From NCBI GenBank assembly GCA_030180135.1, contig CM058236.1, positions 7,151,357 to 7,215,356 of the forward strand: DNA of 64,000 bases, read 5' to 3'. How positions within the stretch are numbered: the stretch's first letter is position 1; every line of letters starts with the position of its first letter. The stretch comes from Orychophragmus violaceus (Eukaryota; Streptophyta; Magnoliopsida; Brassicales; Brassicaceae). A program made the position numbers and the translations under genes. The notes below the pieces were generated by a model. It was given only the letters and a program-made list of their open reading frames with translations. It was not told where the DNA came from and did not search any database. Below, in pieces: positions 55,617-64,000 of the stretch.

Positions 55617-56932
55617 ACTCCCCCACACTTATATCTTGCTTGCCCTCAAGCAAGTGAAAGAACTAAAGCATAAGAAAGAGGTTTGAAAACTCAGAAACTC
55701 ATTTCCTCTTAGGAACTTTCGCATTCACATTCACTTAGTAAGCCACTGAAAACTTTCCTGCAGATGTCAAGACCACAATATACTTCCCCCACACTTAGCA
55801 ACTGTTCCAAGTAAACTCCACAATCAAGTTAGGATATTCAAGTTCACCACACTAACCTCTGTATATAATTAAGTGCGGTCTTACAAAGGGAATATTGATC
55901 AGAAAACACATGGACTCAACTCATTCAGTACTGACCACCAAAATGTCGGTTTCTGGTTCCTTTCTTTTCCCTTTCTCCCTTAGCAACTGATTTTTCCCCA
56001 CTGGATATCATTTTATTTATTTTTATCAGTGCTCTTCCCTTTTTATTCGGGGTGTAACTTTGGATCTTTCCATGGATACACAGGAGGTAATAGGGGTCTC
56101 TACCACTCCCGTGACCACTTCGAAGTTACTAGCTTATCCTCGGTTTTAATCTCTCTTTTTTTTTACTTTCAAGGGAGGGGAAAATCAAGAACCATACTCA
56201 GACAGGATCACAGGCTGTGTCAAGTACATCAGAGGAATCCGATCCAGAGATTTCAAGCCCCTAAGTAAGAAATTAGAGTCAAGATTAGAGATGAGGCTAG
56301 TGATGGATCCTCTGAATACTTGGTTAGATATGGGTGTCCTTGGTAAGTTGATCCGTCTGGGGTTTTCTAATAGTCATAGAATTACTGCAAGTCTATCCAA
56401 TGGTCACTTAGTTCCTGTTCCAGCGAAAAATTTCTTCGAAAAATCATAGTTTCATACACATTTTGACTCAATAAAACAATTTTGAAAACAACTGAAAACA
56501 AGGGACTGACTCTAAGAAAATAAAACACAATGTCAGTAGCCACCTCCCCCACACTTAGACTGCACTTTCCCCAGTGCAACCGTAGTATGAGATCGGAAGA
56601 AATAAAATTGGAACCAAAGAGTTTTTGACCTGAAAATCCGAACCTGACCACGGCCGATGTCGACCGACACTAAGCTTAGTGTCGCCCGACATTGAGCTCG
56701 TGGTACCATACGCTGAGTGTTAAATGCGTCCGTGGTTAAGATCATGAGTTAGCACTCAATTCCTCACCTGTTAGCTTCTTTAGGTCACTCAAGATCACAT
56801 CAAAAACAACAGTGGAGATGCAATAAACTCAAATAGTCATGGTTCCAAGCAAACAAGACTGACTCAAAAGAAACATAAAAATGATTCAAGAAAAGGAAAA
56901 AGAAAAAAAAACACAGAATCAGCAGCAAGTGT
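55617..56932 (-). other. Element H PPT and 3' noncoding region
   Basis: PPT TAAGTGTGGGGGAGT at 55617-55631, PPT-like tracts at about 55783-55797 and 56543-56557, and a module pair at 56661/56683 (22 bp). Shares layout with A, D and G. Confidence 0.7.
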
Positions 56933-58447
56933 CTAGAAGACTGGAGAGTCTCCATCGTCCATCTCCTCAGAGTCAGCAGCCTCCTCCATCTCCTCCTCCT
57001 CTGAGTTCACATGGACAGGTGCCTGAGCTGATGCGCGACGTCGAGGCTGCGGGTGGTGAACACGATGTGAGCGCTGGCAGGACATCTTGTGGACCTTCTT
57101 CCAAATTCCCTTGAGGACAGATGCTGCCCACTTCTGAAACTGCCCTGGTGGCATGTCTTCTGCTGGTCCTGGAAGCTCGGGAAACCCATAGGTCTCGTCT
57201 GTATCACCAGGGACAGCCTCATGCTCAGCAGCAGAGGCAGCAGCTCCAGAAGATGCACCTCTAAGTACAGTGGAGCGTCGCGGAACAGCCCTACAAAGCT
57301 CCACACTAGGCTGAAAAGTGAGTGAGAGAGGCTCATCCGTGATACCTGTCAGCTCGGTCGCTGGGAGGGGAAATAGGCGCTCTACGCCAGATATATCATG
57401 GAAACGCCACAAGAACTGTCTCCCAGTAGTGTCTCTCTTGATCCACTGGCTGCTCTTCAGGTGTGTAAATTCCATCACGGACTTCCTGGTGCAAATGCTC
57501 ATCTGACTCATGTCAAGCTCGAAGTGGTCAAAGATGGGAGTCAAAAGACTCCCAATCGTCTCCGTCTTCACTGCCTTCCCAGTGAAAGGCTTCGTCGCCT
57601 TCAAGCTCTCCAAATGATGAGCAAAAATAGCTCCCATGTTGGCATCTGCTACCAAATTAGCGTCCTCAAACTCACTGACATCAAAACTGCCACCAATCCC
57701 AAGATAGAGCAACAAAAGCTCAGCAATCCTCATCATCCCAGGCTCCATCTTACACAAGATAGTGTTACAAAACACACGGAAAAGATAGCGCAGAATCGGA
57801 TGTCGCACAGCGGTCTGCCTGGTGGCCTGAGAATCGTACACACCGGTGCCAAAGTCTTCCCAGAAGAGCTGCACATCTGGCCAGTGCTCGGGAAAACTGA
57901 CTCTCTCTCGCGTCCTATCAAACTCATAGATATCACATAGCTCCTGAAGGCTGAGCCTGTACCTCCTGCCCTTGGCCATGAATGTCAAAGTCCCCTCAGG
58001 GGCTTTCCTCACCACATCATTGGCGTAGTACACGCGGACTGTGGCCATGAACTGTCTGACCAGCTCCGGATATAAGTCATGGTACTTGGTACAGATAGTA
58101 CCCAAGCCTATCTTCTGTATGACTCGCACCACATCTGATCTTATCTTCAGCTTGTTCATAGTGGTCATGCAAGGAAGCCGTGTGGGCTCGATCTTAACGT
58201 CACACCAAGCGTTGTAGAACAAGCTGTCATAATCGTCCCACTGCTCTGAGATATCCCTGAAGATGCACTCTCGCTTCTTCACCTCAATTGCAGGTTCGTC
58301 GGCGAAGCAAGTGACCTTGAACTTCTTCTCTTCAATTCTATGCCAAGGTGCTTGGTTCTGAGCATCGCGTCGCTGCGACGAGGAACCAGCAACATTGGCT
58401 GCAGCAGCTCGTCGTGGGCGTTTTTCGGGGTTCAGACAAGGTTCCAT
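56933..58447 (-). CDS. ATHILA ORF-1 family protein in element H
   Basis: About 504 residues from ATG 58447 (the frame is open a little further upstream without ATG). I recognise the ATHILA ORF-1 family (Pfam PF03078 type) from the central region: YPELVRQFMATVRVYY, GTLTFMAKGRRYRLSLQEL, LFWEDFGTG, HPILRYLFRVF. Before it comes a basic RPRRAAAA segment, after it a Ser/Ala-rich linker. The C-terminus is very acidic (EEEEMEEAADSEEMDDGD). The function is unknown; here it lies 3' of gag-protease, where env-like genes of Athila elements sit. I see no clear signal peptide or long membrane segment. The intact frame in an otherwise deleted element is notable. Confidence 0.75.
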   Translation of the reverse strand: MEPCLNPEKRPRRAAAANVAGSSSQRRDAQNQAPWHRIEEKKFKVTCFADEPAIEVKKRECIFRDISEQWDDYDSLFYNAWCDVKIEPTRLPCMTTMNKLKIRSDVVRVIQKIGLGTICTKYHDLYPELVRQFMATVRVYYANDVVRKAPEGTLTFMAKGRRYRLSLQELCDIYEFDRTRERVSFPEHWPDVQLFWEDFGTGVYDSQATRQTAVRHPILRYLFRVFCNTILCKMEPGMMRIAELLLLYLGIGGSFDVSEFEDANLVADANMGAIFAHHLESLKATKPFTGKAVKTETIGSLLTPIFDHFELDMSQMSICTRKSVMEFTHLKSSQWIKRDTTGRQFLWRFHDISGVERLFPLPATELTGITDEPLSLTFQPSVELCRAVPRRSTVLRGASSGAAASAAEHEAVPGDTDETYGFPELPGPAEDMPPGQFQKWAASVLKGIWKKVHKMSCQRSHRVHHPQPRRRASAQAPVHVNSEEEEMEEAADSEEMDDGDSPVF

Positions 58448-59170
58448 TTGCAAAACGAACAAACAGACCAACAAGCATGAGATTCTGAAATCCGGATTTT
58501 TGCATCAACATAATCTCATGAATTGGCTCCAGATAATCATTCCCAGCATCAAAAGCAATCACATTCCACTAGAAATTCATCCTAAACATCAACAAATCGA
58601 TCCTAAATCGAAGTTTTCTTCTCATGAACACGAACTGAAATTTTGGGGATTTAGAGCCATACCTTCGCAGTTCGATTAAACAGATGATAGAAATGGATAG
58701 AGCACGGAAAAAAAAAGTGAAATGGAGCTTTGAATCGTCAAAAATGGTGAAGATTTGAGAGAGATGGAGATTTTTGAAGATTTTTCGGCGAGAAAGAAAT
58801 GAGGAAGAAGAAGACTGGTCTCGGGTTTTTAATAACTCTTACCTCGATTTCCTCGATGTCGACCAACATCCAGCTTGATGTCGGTCGACACTTACCTGTG
58901 TGAACCAAATCGACCTCTGGAAATCGACCTCGGTCGATTATCGTCCGTGCTCGAAAAATTCCTTCGGAAATCAATGTCGACCGACATCCAGCTTGATGTC
59001 GACCGACACTGACTACACAGTGCTACGGATTCTGCATAACTTGACACAAAAACACCAAAAACGAAAGGAATCAAAATGCAAAACCAAAAATCCTAGTATA
59101 TATAACTTACCAGTGGGTTGCCTCCCACTCAGCGCTTGTTTTAAGTCGTTAGCTTGACTTTGATGGGAGA
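58448..59170 (-). other. Element H spacer between gag-protease remnant and ORF-1
   Basis: About 720 bp without a clear gene. Module pairs at 58860/58882 and 58978/59000, both 22 bp, built from CGACC(A/G)/CGGTCG cores in a TGTCG...CGACA setting. Confidence 0.6.
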
Positions 59171-59711
59171 TTAGACTCTCGGTGGTTTCGACAGAGGCTG
59201 CGAGTGCCTCTGCGAAAGTCTCCTCATCCATGGTGGAGAGTAAGCAATGTCAGCGTGAGCTCGTCCAAGGAACGAGGGATCAGGATCAAAGTGAGGGCGA
59301 AACTTGGGTGCATTCAAGCGTTTACCTGCAGTCATAGCAGTGAGTTTAGCAGGTTTGAGTTTAGGGTATGCATACCTTTGCTTGGGTGAAGCTCTGATGT
59401 GTGGAGCTTTCTGCTTATGAGCAGCTGCAAGCTCTGAAGATGCCAGAGTGGAATTTTGCGAAACCACCATCTTCCTTTCTCCAGTATCAGACACTGAACT
59501 CTCACTGTAAAAGACTATGCAGAGAGTCAATTTTGTTCTTCAGCCCAGCGATCTACGAGCTGTCAATCTCTGAGCTGAAAACAACATTCGGATTCATCAT
59601 CCTTGCAGATCTTTGAGCCTTCTTTTTTGTTCTCTCAAGCCTAGCAAGCTCCTCAAGTCTGAGGTTCAAAAGCTCTTCTTATGGGTTGCTTCGTGTGTGA
59701 CGATTGGGCAT
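59171..59711 (-). pseudogene. Element H gag-protease remnant (internal deletion)
   Basis: The gag start MPNRHTRSNP (59711) is followed at once by TAA. Then LEELARLERTKKKAQ and other N-terminal residues to about 59570, another stop, and then the far C-terminal tail of the gag-protease protein (PSFLG, YSPPWMRRLSQRHS) ending at 59171. The capsid and protease domains are missing, so nearly all coding capacity was deleted. Confidence 0.75.
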
Positions 59712-59737
59712 CCACTGAAAGAAGACTGATTCCGCGA

Positions 59738-59780
59738 AGGGTGTCGACCGACACTGAAAGGGTGTCGATCGACACTAAGT
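59738..59780. repeat. Element H leader module
   Basis: GTGTCGACCGACAC and GTGTCGATCGACAC, cores at 59745/59766 (21 bp). On the minus strand a T-rich run ending TTTCTGCAGG lies just upstream. Confidence 0.75.
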
Positions 59781-59898
59781 ACTCTTGCTTGCTGTTTTCC
59801 TGCAGAAACAAGAAAATCGTGAAAAAGAGGTCAGTAAACAAGAAAAGAAAACACTTAGACTAAATTCTAGTACAAAATCTATCGGCGAACTCAAAGAG

Positions 59899-59916
59899 TC
59901 CCCGGCAACGGCGCCA
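59899..59916 (-). promoter_or_regulatory. Element H primer binding site, tRNA-Asp type
   Basis: Minus strand TGGCGCCGTTGCCGGGGA next to the truncated 5' LTR. Confidence 0.88.
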
Positions 59917-59932
59917 AAAACTTGATAGGCTC

Positions 59933-60231
59933 AGAGTTTTTATCCTATTCTACTGCAAGTGCACAGTTATGCAATGTAGTACTTAGGGTATCAAATCCAC
60001 AAGGACTCACGGCTCACACGATAGATTGTATGTTCTCAAGTTAAGCTAAATCAATCAAAAGAAAGTAGTAAACTAAAGCAAGTAAACAGGGAAGTGTTTT
60101 CAAATAGAGAAAGGCGCTAGACTTAGGAAGTTCTCGGGAATTATGCAATGTCAGATACTTAATTAACCGGATTCAGATTAAACACAGGTTCAAGAACTAG
60201 AAACACAATGCTAAACAATCCAACTCTCGCT
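59933..60231 (-). repeat. Element H 5' LTR, truncated
   Basis: First 299 bp (window order) match 54441-54739; identity stops after CTCTCGCT and Athila-like gag sequence of J follows. Confidence 0.82.
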
Positions 60232-60259
60232 CGACGCAAAGGTCGTGACAGAATCGCCT

Positions 60260-61387
60260 AGCAACGATCGACGCAACACCAGTGACGATCGACGCAAAGC
60301 GATTCCCGAGAGTTCAAACGTAGAAACACTGAAAAAGGCTGATGAAAGGATCTATAAGCCTATGGTTCCCTTTCCTAAGGACCCCAGAAGGACTAAGAAC
60401 GAGAGGCAGCTAGCCAAATGCAAGGAAATCATTAAAAAGGTGTTGATTGAAGTGACTTTGGTTGATTCTATGCAGACTACTCCTGTGATGTGAAGATGTC
60501 TTAAGGACTTACTTGCTGGTAACTGTACTGACGAGGAGTGTAATGATGATCACAGAGGTGTGTAGTGCTGTGATTCAAGGTAAGATACCAGAGAAGCTGA
60601 AGGATCCAGGGAGCTTTGTGCTTGATTGTGGCATCTACAGAGACAGATTTGAGAGGTCTCTATGTGATCTTGGTTCAAGTGTTAATCTCATGCCTTATTC
60701 TGTTGCTGAGAGGCTTGGGATGACTGACTTTATGCCTACTAGGATCTCATTAGTCCTAGCTGATAGAACAGTCAGGATTCCTGAAGGAGTGCTGGAAGAT
60801 GTGCCAATCCGAATTGGTGATTGTGTGATCCCTACTGACTTTGTGGTTCTGCAGTATGGAGAGGACCAAGGGATCCACTGATTTTGGGAAGACCATTCTT
60901 AGATATTGTTGGTGTTATGATTGACTGTAAGAAGGGGACGATAATTCTGAATGTGGGTGATCTGAAGATGAGCTTCGATATGTACAAGCTGGTTAAGAGA
61001 CCAACCATCGACGAACAGACCTTTTATATGGATACTCTCAGTGATTTGGCTGCGGATTTCTTTCACAAGATACATGCTGAGGATCCATTGGAGAGAGCTT
61101 TACTGAGCTCTATAATGGAGCTGGAGCATCTGCAAGACGAGCCCGCAATCTGCTATGCGAGGCTAATGGATTCCACTGAGCAAGTAATGCAGCTAGATGT
61201 GTCTGACGCGACTTTGCATCGATCGACACCACCTGTGCAACGATCGACGCAAGTCGTTGGCGATTGGACAGAGAAGAAAGCCCCGAAAATTGAGCTGAAA
61301 CAACTTCCATCCGGACTAAGGTACGCATTTCTTGGACCTAATTCGACATATCCAGTGATTTTTAATGCTAGTTTGAACAACGCATAG
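60260..61387 (+). pseudogene. Element J gag C-terminus and protease
   Basis: 60245-60493 encodes the gag linker (SNDRRNTSDDRRK from the modules, then YKPMVPFPKDPRR). The protease follows at 60513-60881, with FVLDCGIYRDRFERSLCDLGSS and NLMPYSVAERLGM, preserving the DLG motif. A 1-base gain near 60870 moves the end (ILGRPFLDIVG before the next ATG) to 60884-61387. That frame also contains HRSTPPVQRSTQ encoded by the second module pair and stops at 61385. Confidence 0.78.
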
Positions 61388-61554
61388 CTCACTTTACTGC
61401 TAAGCAAGCTGCGCAAGTATCGCAAAGCTTTTGGCTATTCTCTTGATGACAATTCAGGTATCTCTCCGGAGCTGTGCATGCATCGAATACATCTTGAGGA
61501 CGAGTCTAAGACATCTATTGAGCATCAGAGGAGGCTGAATACAAACCTTAAGAA

Positions 61555-62187
61555 GTGGTAAAGAAGGAGATCATGAAGCTACTAGATGCTGGGATCATCT
61601 ATCTGATTTCAGACAGCGATTGGGTTAGTCCAGTTCATGTAGTGCCTAAGAAGGGTGGAGTTACAGTAGTGAAGAATGAGAAGAACGAGCTGATTCCTAC
61701 AAGAACTGTGACTAGGCATCGGATGTGCTTAGACTACAAGAAGCTTAATGCTGCGACCAGGAAGGATCATTTCCCTTTGCCTTTTATCGATCAGATGCTA
61801 GAGAGGTTGGCAAATCACCCTTACTATTGCTTCCTCGATGGGTATTCAGGCTTCTTTCAGATTCCCATCCATCCAGAGGATCAGGGAAAGACTACTTTTA
61901 CTTGTCCATATGGCACATTTGCATACCGCAGGATGCCTTTTGGACTTTGTAATGCACCAGCCACCTTCCAGAGATGCATGATGTCCATCTTTACTAATAT
62001 GATTGAGGACTTTATGGAGGTGTTTATGGATGACTTTTCAGTCTACGGGTTATCTTATCATGAGTGCTTGGACAATCTGTGCAAAGTGCTAGCTAGATGT
62101 GAAGAGAAGCACTTGGTTCTTAATTGGGAGAAGTGTCATTTCATGGTCAGAGATGGCATTGTTCTTGGACATAAGTGTCTGGAGTAG
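61555..62187 (+). pseudogene. Element J reverse transcriptase
   Basis: 210-residue open stretch with SDWVSPVHVVPKKGG, RMCLDYKKLNAATRKDHFPLPF, FLDGYSGFFQIPIHPEDQ, MPFGLCNAPATFQRCM and the active-site box VFMDDFSVYG (F-M-D-D). A lost base near 61553 separates it from the upstream linker. A small deletion near 62178 (after LGHK) separates it from the thumb and RNase H. Typical Athila-like RT. Confidence 0.85.
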
Positions 62188-62681
62188 ACCGCGCTAAGAT
62201 TGAGGTTATGACCAGCCTTCAGGCGTCTGATTCTGTGAAGTCTGTGAGGAGCTTTCTTGGACATGCTGGGTTCTATAGAAGGTTCATCAAGGATTTCAAT
62301 AAGATTGCTAGACCACTAACTAATTTGCTGTGTAAGGATGTCAAATTTGAGTTCACTGCAGATTGTCAGACTGCATTTGAGCAGATCAAACAAGCATTAG
62401 CGAGTGCTCCAATAGTGCAGCCACCAGATTGGGATTTACCTTTTCAGGTAATGTGCGACGCGAGCGATTATGTTGTAGGAGCTGTTCTGGGGCAGAAGAA
62501 GGATAAGAAGCTTCATGCTATTTACTATGCCAGTAGAACACTAGATGATGCGCAGAAGAACTATGCCACTACGGAGAAGGAGTTGTTGGCAGTTGTCTTT
62601 GCCTTTGAGAAGTTTCGGCCCTATCTTGTTGGTTCTAAGGTAATTGTACACACTGATCATTCAGCTCTGAAGAGTATCCAA
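62188..62681 (+). pseudogene. Element J RNase H, truncated
   Basis: Continues in another frame (open 62175-62771): AKIEVMTSLQ, RSFLGHAGFYRRFIKDFNKIARPL, MCDASDYVVGAVLGQ, YASRTLDDAQKNYATTEKELLAVVFAFEKFRPYLVG and VHTDHSALKS. Homology ends at about 62681; the remaining residues of the open frame come from non-TE DNA. Confidence 0.82.
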
Positions 62682-62970
62682 TTTTTTTATACTTATATAA
62701 ACATAAAAACTATTTTTTGGCTATTTTTTATATTGGTAAGATCAATTTTGGAATTTTTGTTAAAAACGTGATTTTAAGTTGGCGTGATTTAACATTTTTG
62801 GAGGGAACCACAAAATCACGTTTATCAAAAAAGTACAGCGTAAACGTTACTTCGATTATTTTTAGTTATAAAACAAAAGCTGGTGTACATAGATTGATCT
62901 TACAAGTTCTTCAAAAGACAGTTTCCATATTGCAAAACTAAAAGAAAAAGAACCTAAAGAGAGTGAGAGA
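62682..62970. other. AT-rich spacer between J and the SINA-like gene, with nested inverted repeats
   Basis: 289 bp, containing the SINA-like gene's 3' flank or UTR. It holds GTAAGATCAAT (62736-62746) with its inverted copy ATTGATCTTAC (62893-62903), and inside that AAACGTGATTTT (62764-62775) with AAAATCACGTTT (62812-62823). This may be a small MITE-like remnant. No gene seen. Confidence 0.45.
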
Positions 62971-64000
62971 TTATGAGCCAGACTGAACCTTAATCCCAAT
63001 GCAAACCTTGATCTCCTCACCACGCAATAAACAGTGAGGGATAAACATGAAATTGTCTTGAGGCATTTGAGAGCTCACTTCAAGAACCTTCCTGACATCT
63101 GACGACTTATAAGAGAGAGTATGTCCATCCATAGAGTAGGAGAGACAATACGCAAACTTCCCTACTACGGGAGCAGATGGTGCAACGCATCTAACACTCA
63201 TATACACACCATGCGGCTCATTGAAACACTGCACTGCAAACAATAGTTTCTTCTGGAATTCCGAAAGAACTAATATCTCATCGCTAGCGATGTTCATATG
63301 AACATCAACAGAGCCACCACACACAAAGTACATAGATTTGGGCTTGTGACGGTGCTCATCAACAAAGTGACTGTAAATCTGATTGTATGATCCGGTGTAA
63401 TCACAGTCTTGTACAGGGCACGAGCAAAGAGAGAACTTGCATTCTTTCTCATGAGTTGATTCTTTCCCATAAGAAAACTTCTCGGTGCATCCAAGCTTGA
63501 AGTTTCGGCATGGGACAAAGACTGATTCAAGAACACTCTCCATTGCTCTGCAGCGATTGTGGCCGATAGGCGAAACACATGAAGGGCATTTATTACTCAG
63601 TTTGGGACAGCAAGAAGAGCAAGCCAAATGCCCATTATCACACTGAAATACAAAACCAATAAATGAGTTGTGATTAAAAGATTAATGTTCTTGCAGTAAA
63701 TATCAACCAGCCATTGAGAGAACATGAATAAGCAAATAGCGTTGTCACAGCCAATAAACCCATATGTGATCTTTAAAAATTCCCAACTGGTATCTAACAA
63801 ACAGGATTCATAATAGTATTTGGTAGTTCTTGACATATACTTGATCTTGCCTAGTTATACAAAAAATGTCTTAATCAACAAAAGAAGCTCGCTAATATGA
63901 GAGAAACTACAGTTCAGGGAGAAACATATTAGAAACAAAACCTGGAAGATAGGAATAGTCAGTGCCTCAAAGCAAACAGGACAATCAAGAATATCCAAAC
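62971..64000 (-). CDS. SINA-like E3 ubiquitin-protein ligase (5' end beyond window)
   Basis: This is the only host gene. Exon 63942-64000 (runs off the edge) encodes LDILDCPVCFEALTIPIFQ, followed by a 299-bp intron 63643-63941 with GT and AG ends in phase 0. Exon 62971-63642 starts CDNGHLACSSCC and ends at TAA 62971-62973. The two exons together make a C3HC4 RING (CPVC ... C-x3-H ... CSSC ... CPSC). A SIAH-type zinc finger (CRNFKLGC...HEKECKFSLCSC...CDYTGSYNQIYSHFVDEH) and a TRAF-like C-terminal domain follow. The expected role is to recruit E2 enzyme and ubiquitinate targets, by family analogy. The splice-junction split inside the RING is what I recall for Arabidopsis SINA-like genes. The copy looks intact here. 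Confidence 0.9.

Larger units (their letters stand above)
54441..60231 (-). mobile_element. Element H: Athila-like non-autonomous element carrying ATHILA ORF-1
   Basis: 5.8 kb. 3' LTR 54441-55616, PPT, 3' region, ORF-1 protein, deleted gag-protease remnant, leader module, tRNA-Asp PBS and a 5' LTR truncated to 299 bp (59933-60231) where J begins. No RT or integrase. Its CGATCG-like pairs use a 22-bp spacing and CGACCG cores more often than its neighbours do. Left flank CCGGT (54436-54440) has no visible partner because of the 5' truncation. Confidence 0.83.
60232..62681 (+). mobile_element. Element J: decayed Athila-like gag-protease-RT-RNase H fragment without LTRs
   Basis: The + strand begins in the gag/protease linker and ends inside RNase H at ALKSIQ, where unrelated AT-rich DNA starts. 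The protease region corresponds to the left-edge B sequence (B base 1 corresponds to about 61003 here). Module pairs at 60265/60286 and 61220/61241, both 21 bp. No integrase and no LTR are left. Both ends are breakpoints. Confidence 0.8.

Noticed and set aside
57398..57940. 180-codon ORF (+) opposite ATHILA ORF-1
   Set aside because: Antisense shadow of a recognised protein.

Overview
The window is plant nuclear DNA, most likely pericentromeric heterochromatin of a Brassicaceae species. This is inferred from the retrotransposon types (Athila-like Ty3/gypsy with a tRNA-Asp primer site, Ty1/copia, and a CRM-like gypsy) and from the single host gene at the right edge, a SINA-like E3 ubiquitin ligase of the kind found in Arabidopsis. 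About 62.7 of 64 kb is LTR retrotransposon sequence, much of it nested. I name the elements A to J.

Left block (1-27510). A CRM-like element F1 (+) is the host. Athila-like B (-) sits in the F1 LTR. B was then hit by A (-, 2372-8992, TSD ATTAC) and by copia element C (+, 9071-16595, TSD GTCCG/GTCTG). D (+, 19735-26409, TSD CAACC) sits in the F1 gag. A and D have complete LTRs, PBS, PPT and a gag-protease reading frame but no reverse transcriptase or integrase, so they are TR-GAG-type elements that need helper enzymes. B, whose frame is open to the left window edge, is a possible helper.

Middle block (27511-54440). A truncated Athila-like element G1 joins an F-type element. A segment of about 5.86 kb (G 3' half + F solo LTR + start of F) is tandemly duplicated (30330-36190 and 36191-49300) with a 3-bp microhomology at the junction. 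Copia element E (-, 42036-49264, TSD GTTCC) later inserted into the second copy. The F3 pol continues to 53122, where its LTR is interrupted by the start of another LTR (I).

Right block (54441-64000). H (-) carries an ATHILA ORF-1 family protein at the 3' (env-like) position and has lost most of gag. It is joined to a decayed Athila-like pol fragment J (+, 60232-62681). Next come about 290 bp of non-TE DNA and the SINA-like gene (-, 62971 to beyond 64000).

The most striking signal is a short DNA module: two CGATCG-type palindromes whose starts are 21 bp apart in most cases (20-23 overall), often bracketed by TCGC and GCGA. It recurs about 42 times in LTRs, leaders, gag linkers and 3' noncoding regions of both gypsy and copia elements, and is encoded in all three reading frames. 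This points to selection or spread at DNA/RNA level, not protein level. It is absent from the CRM-like F elements.
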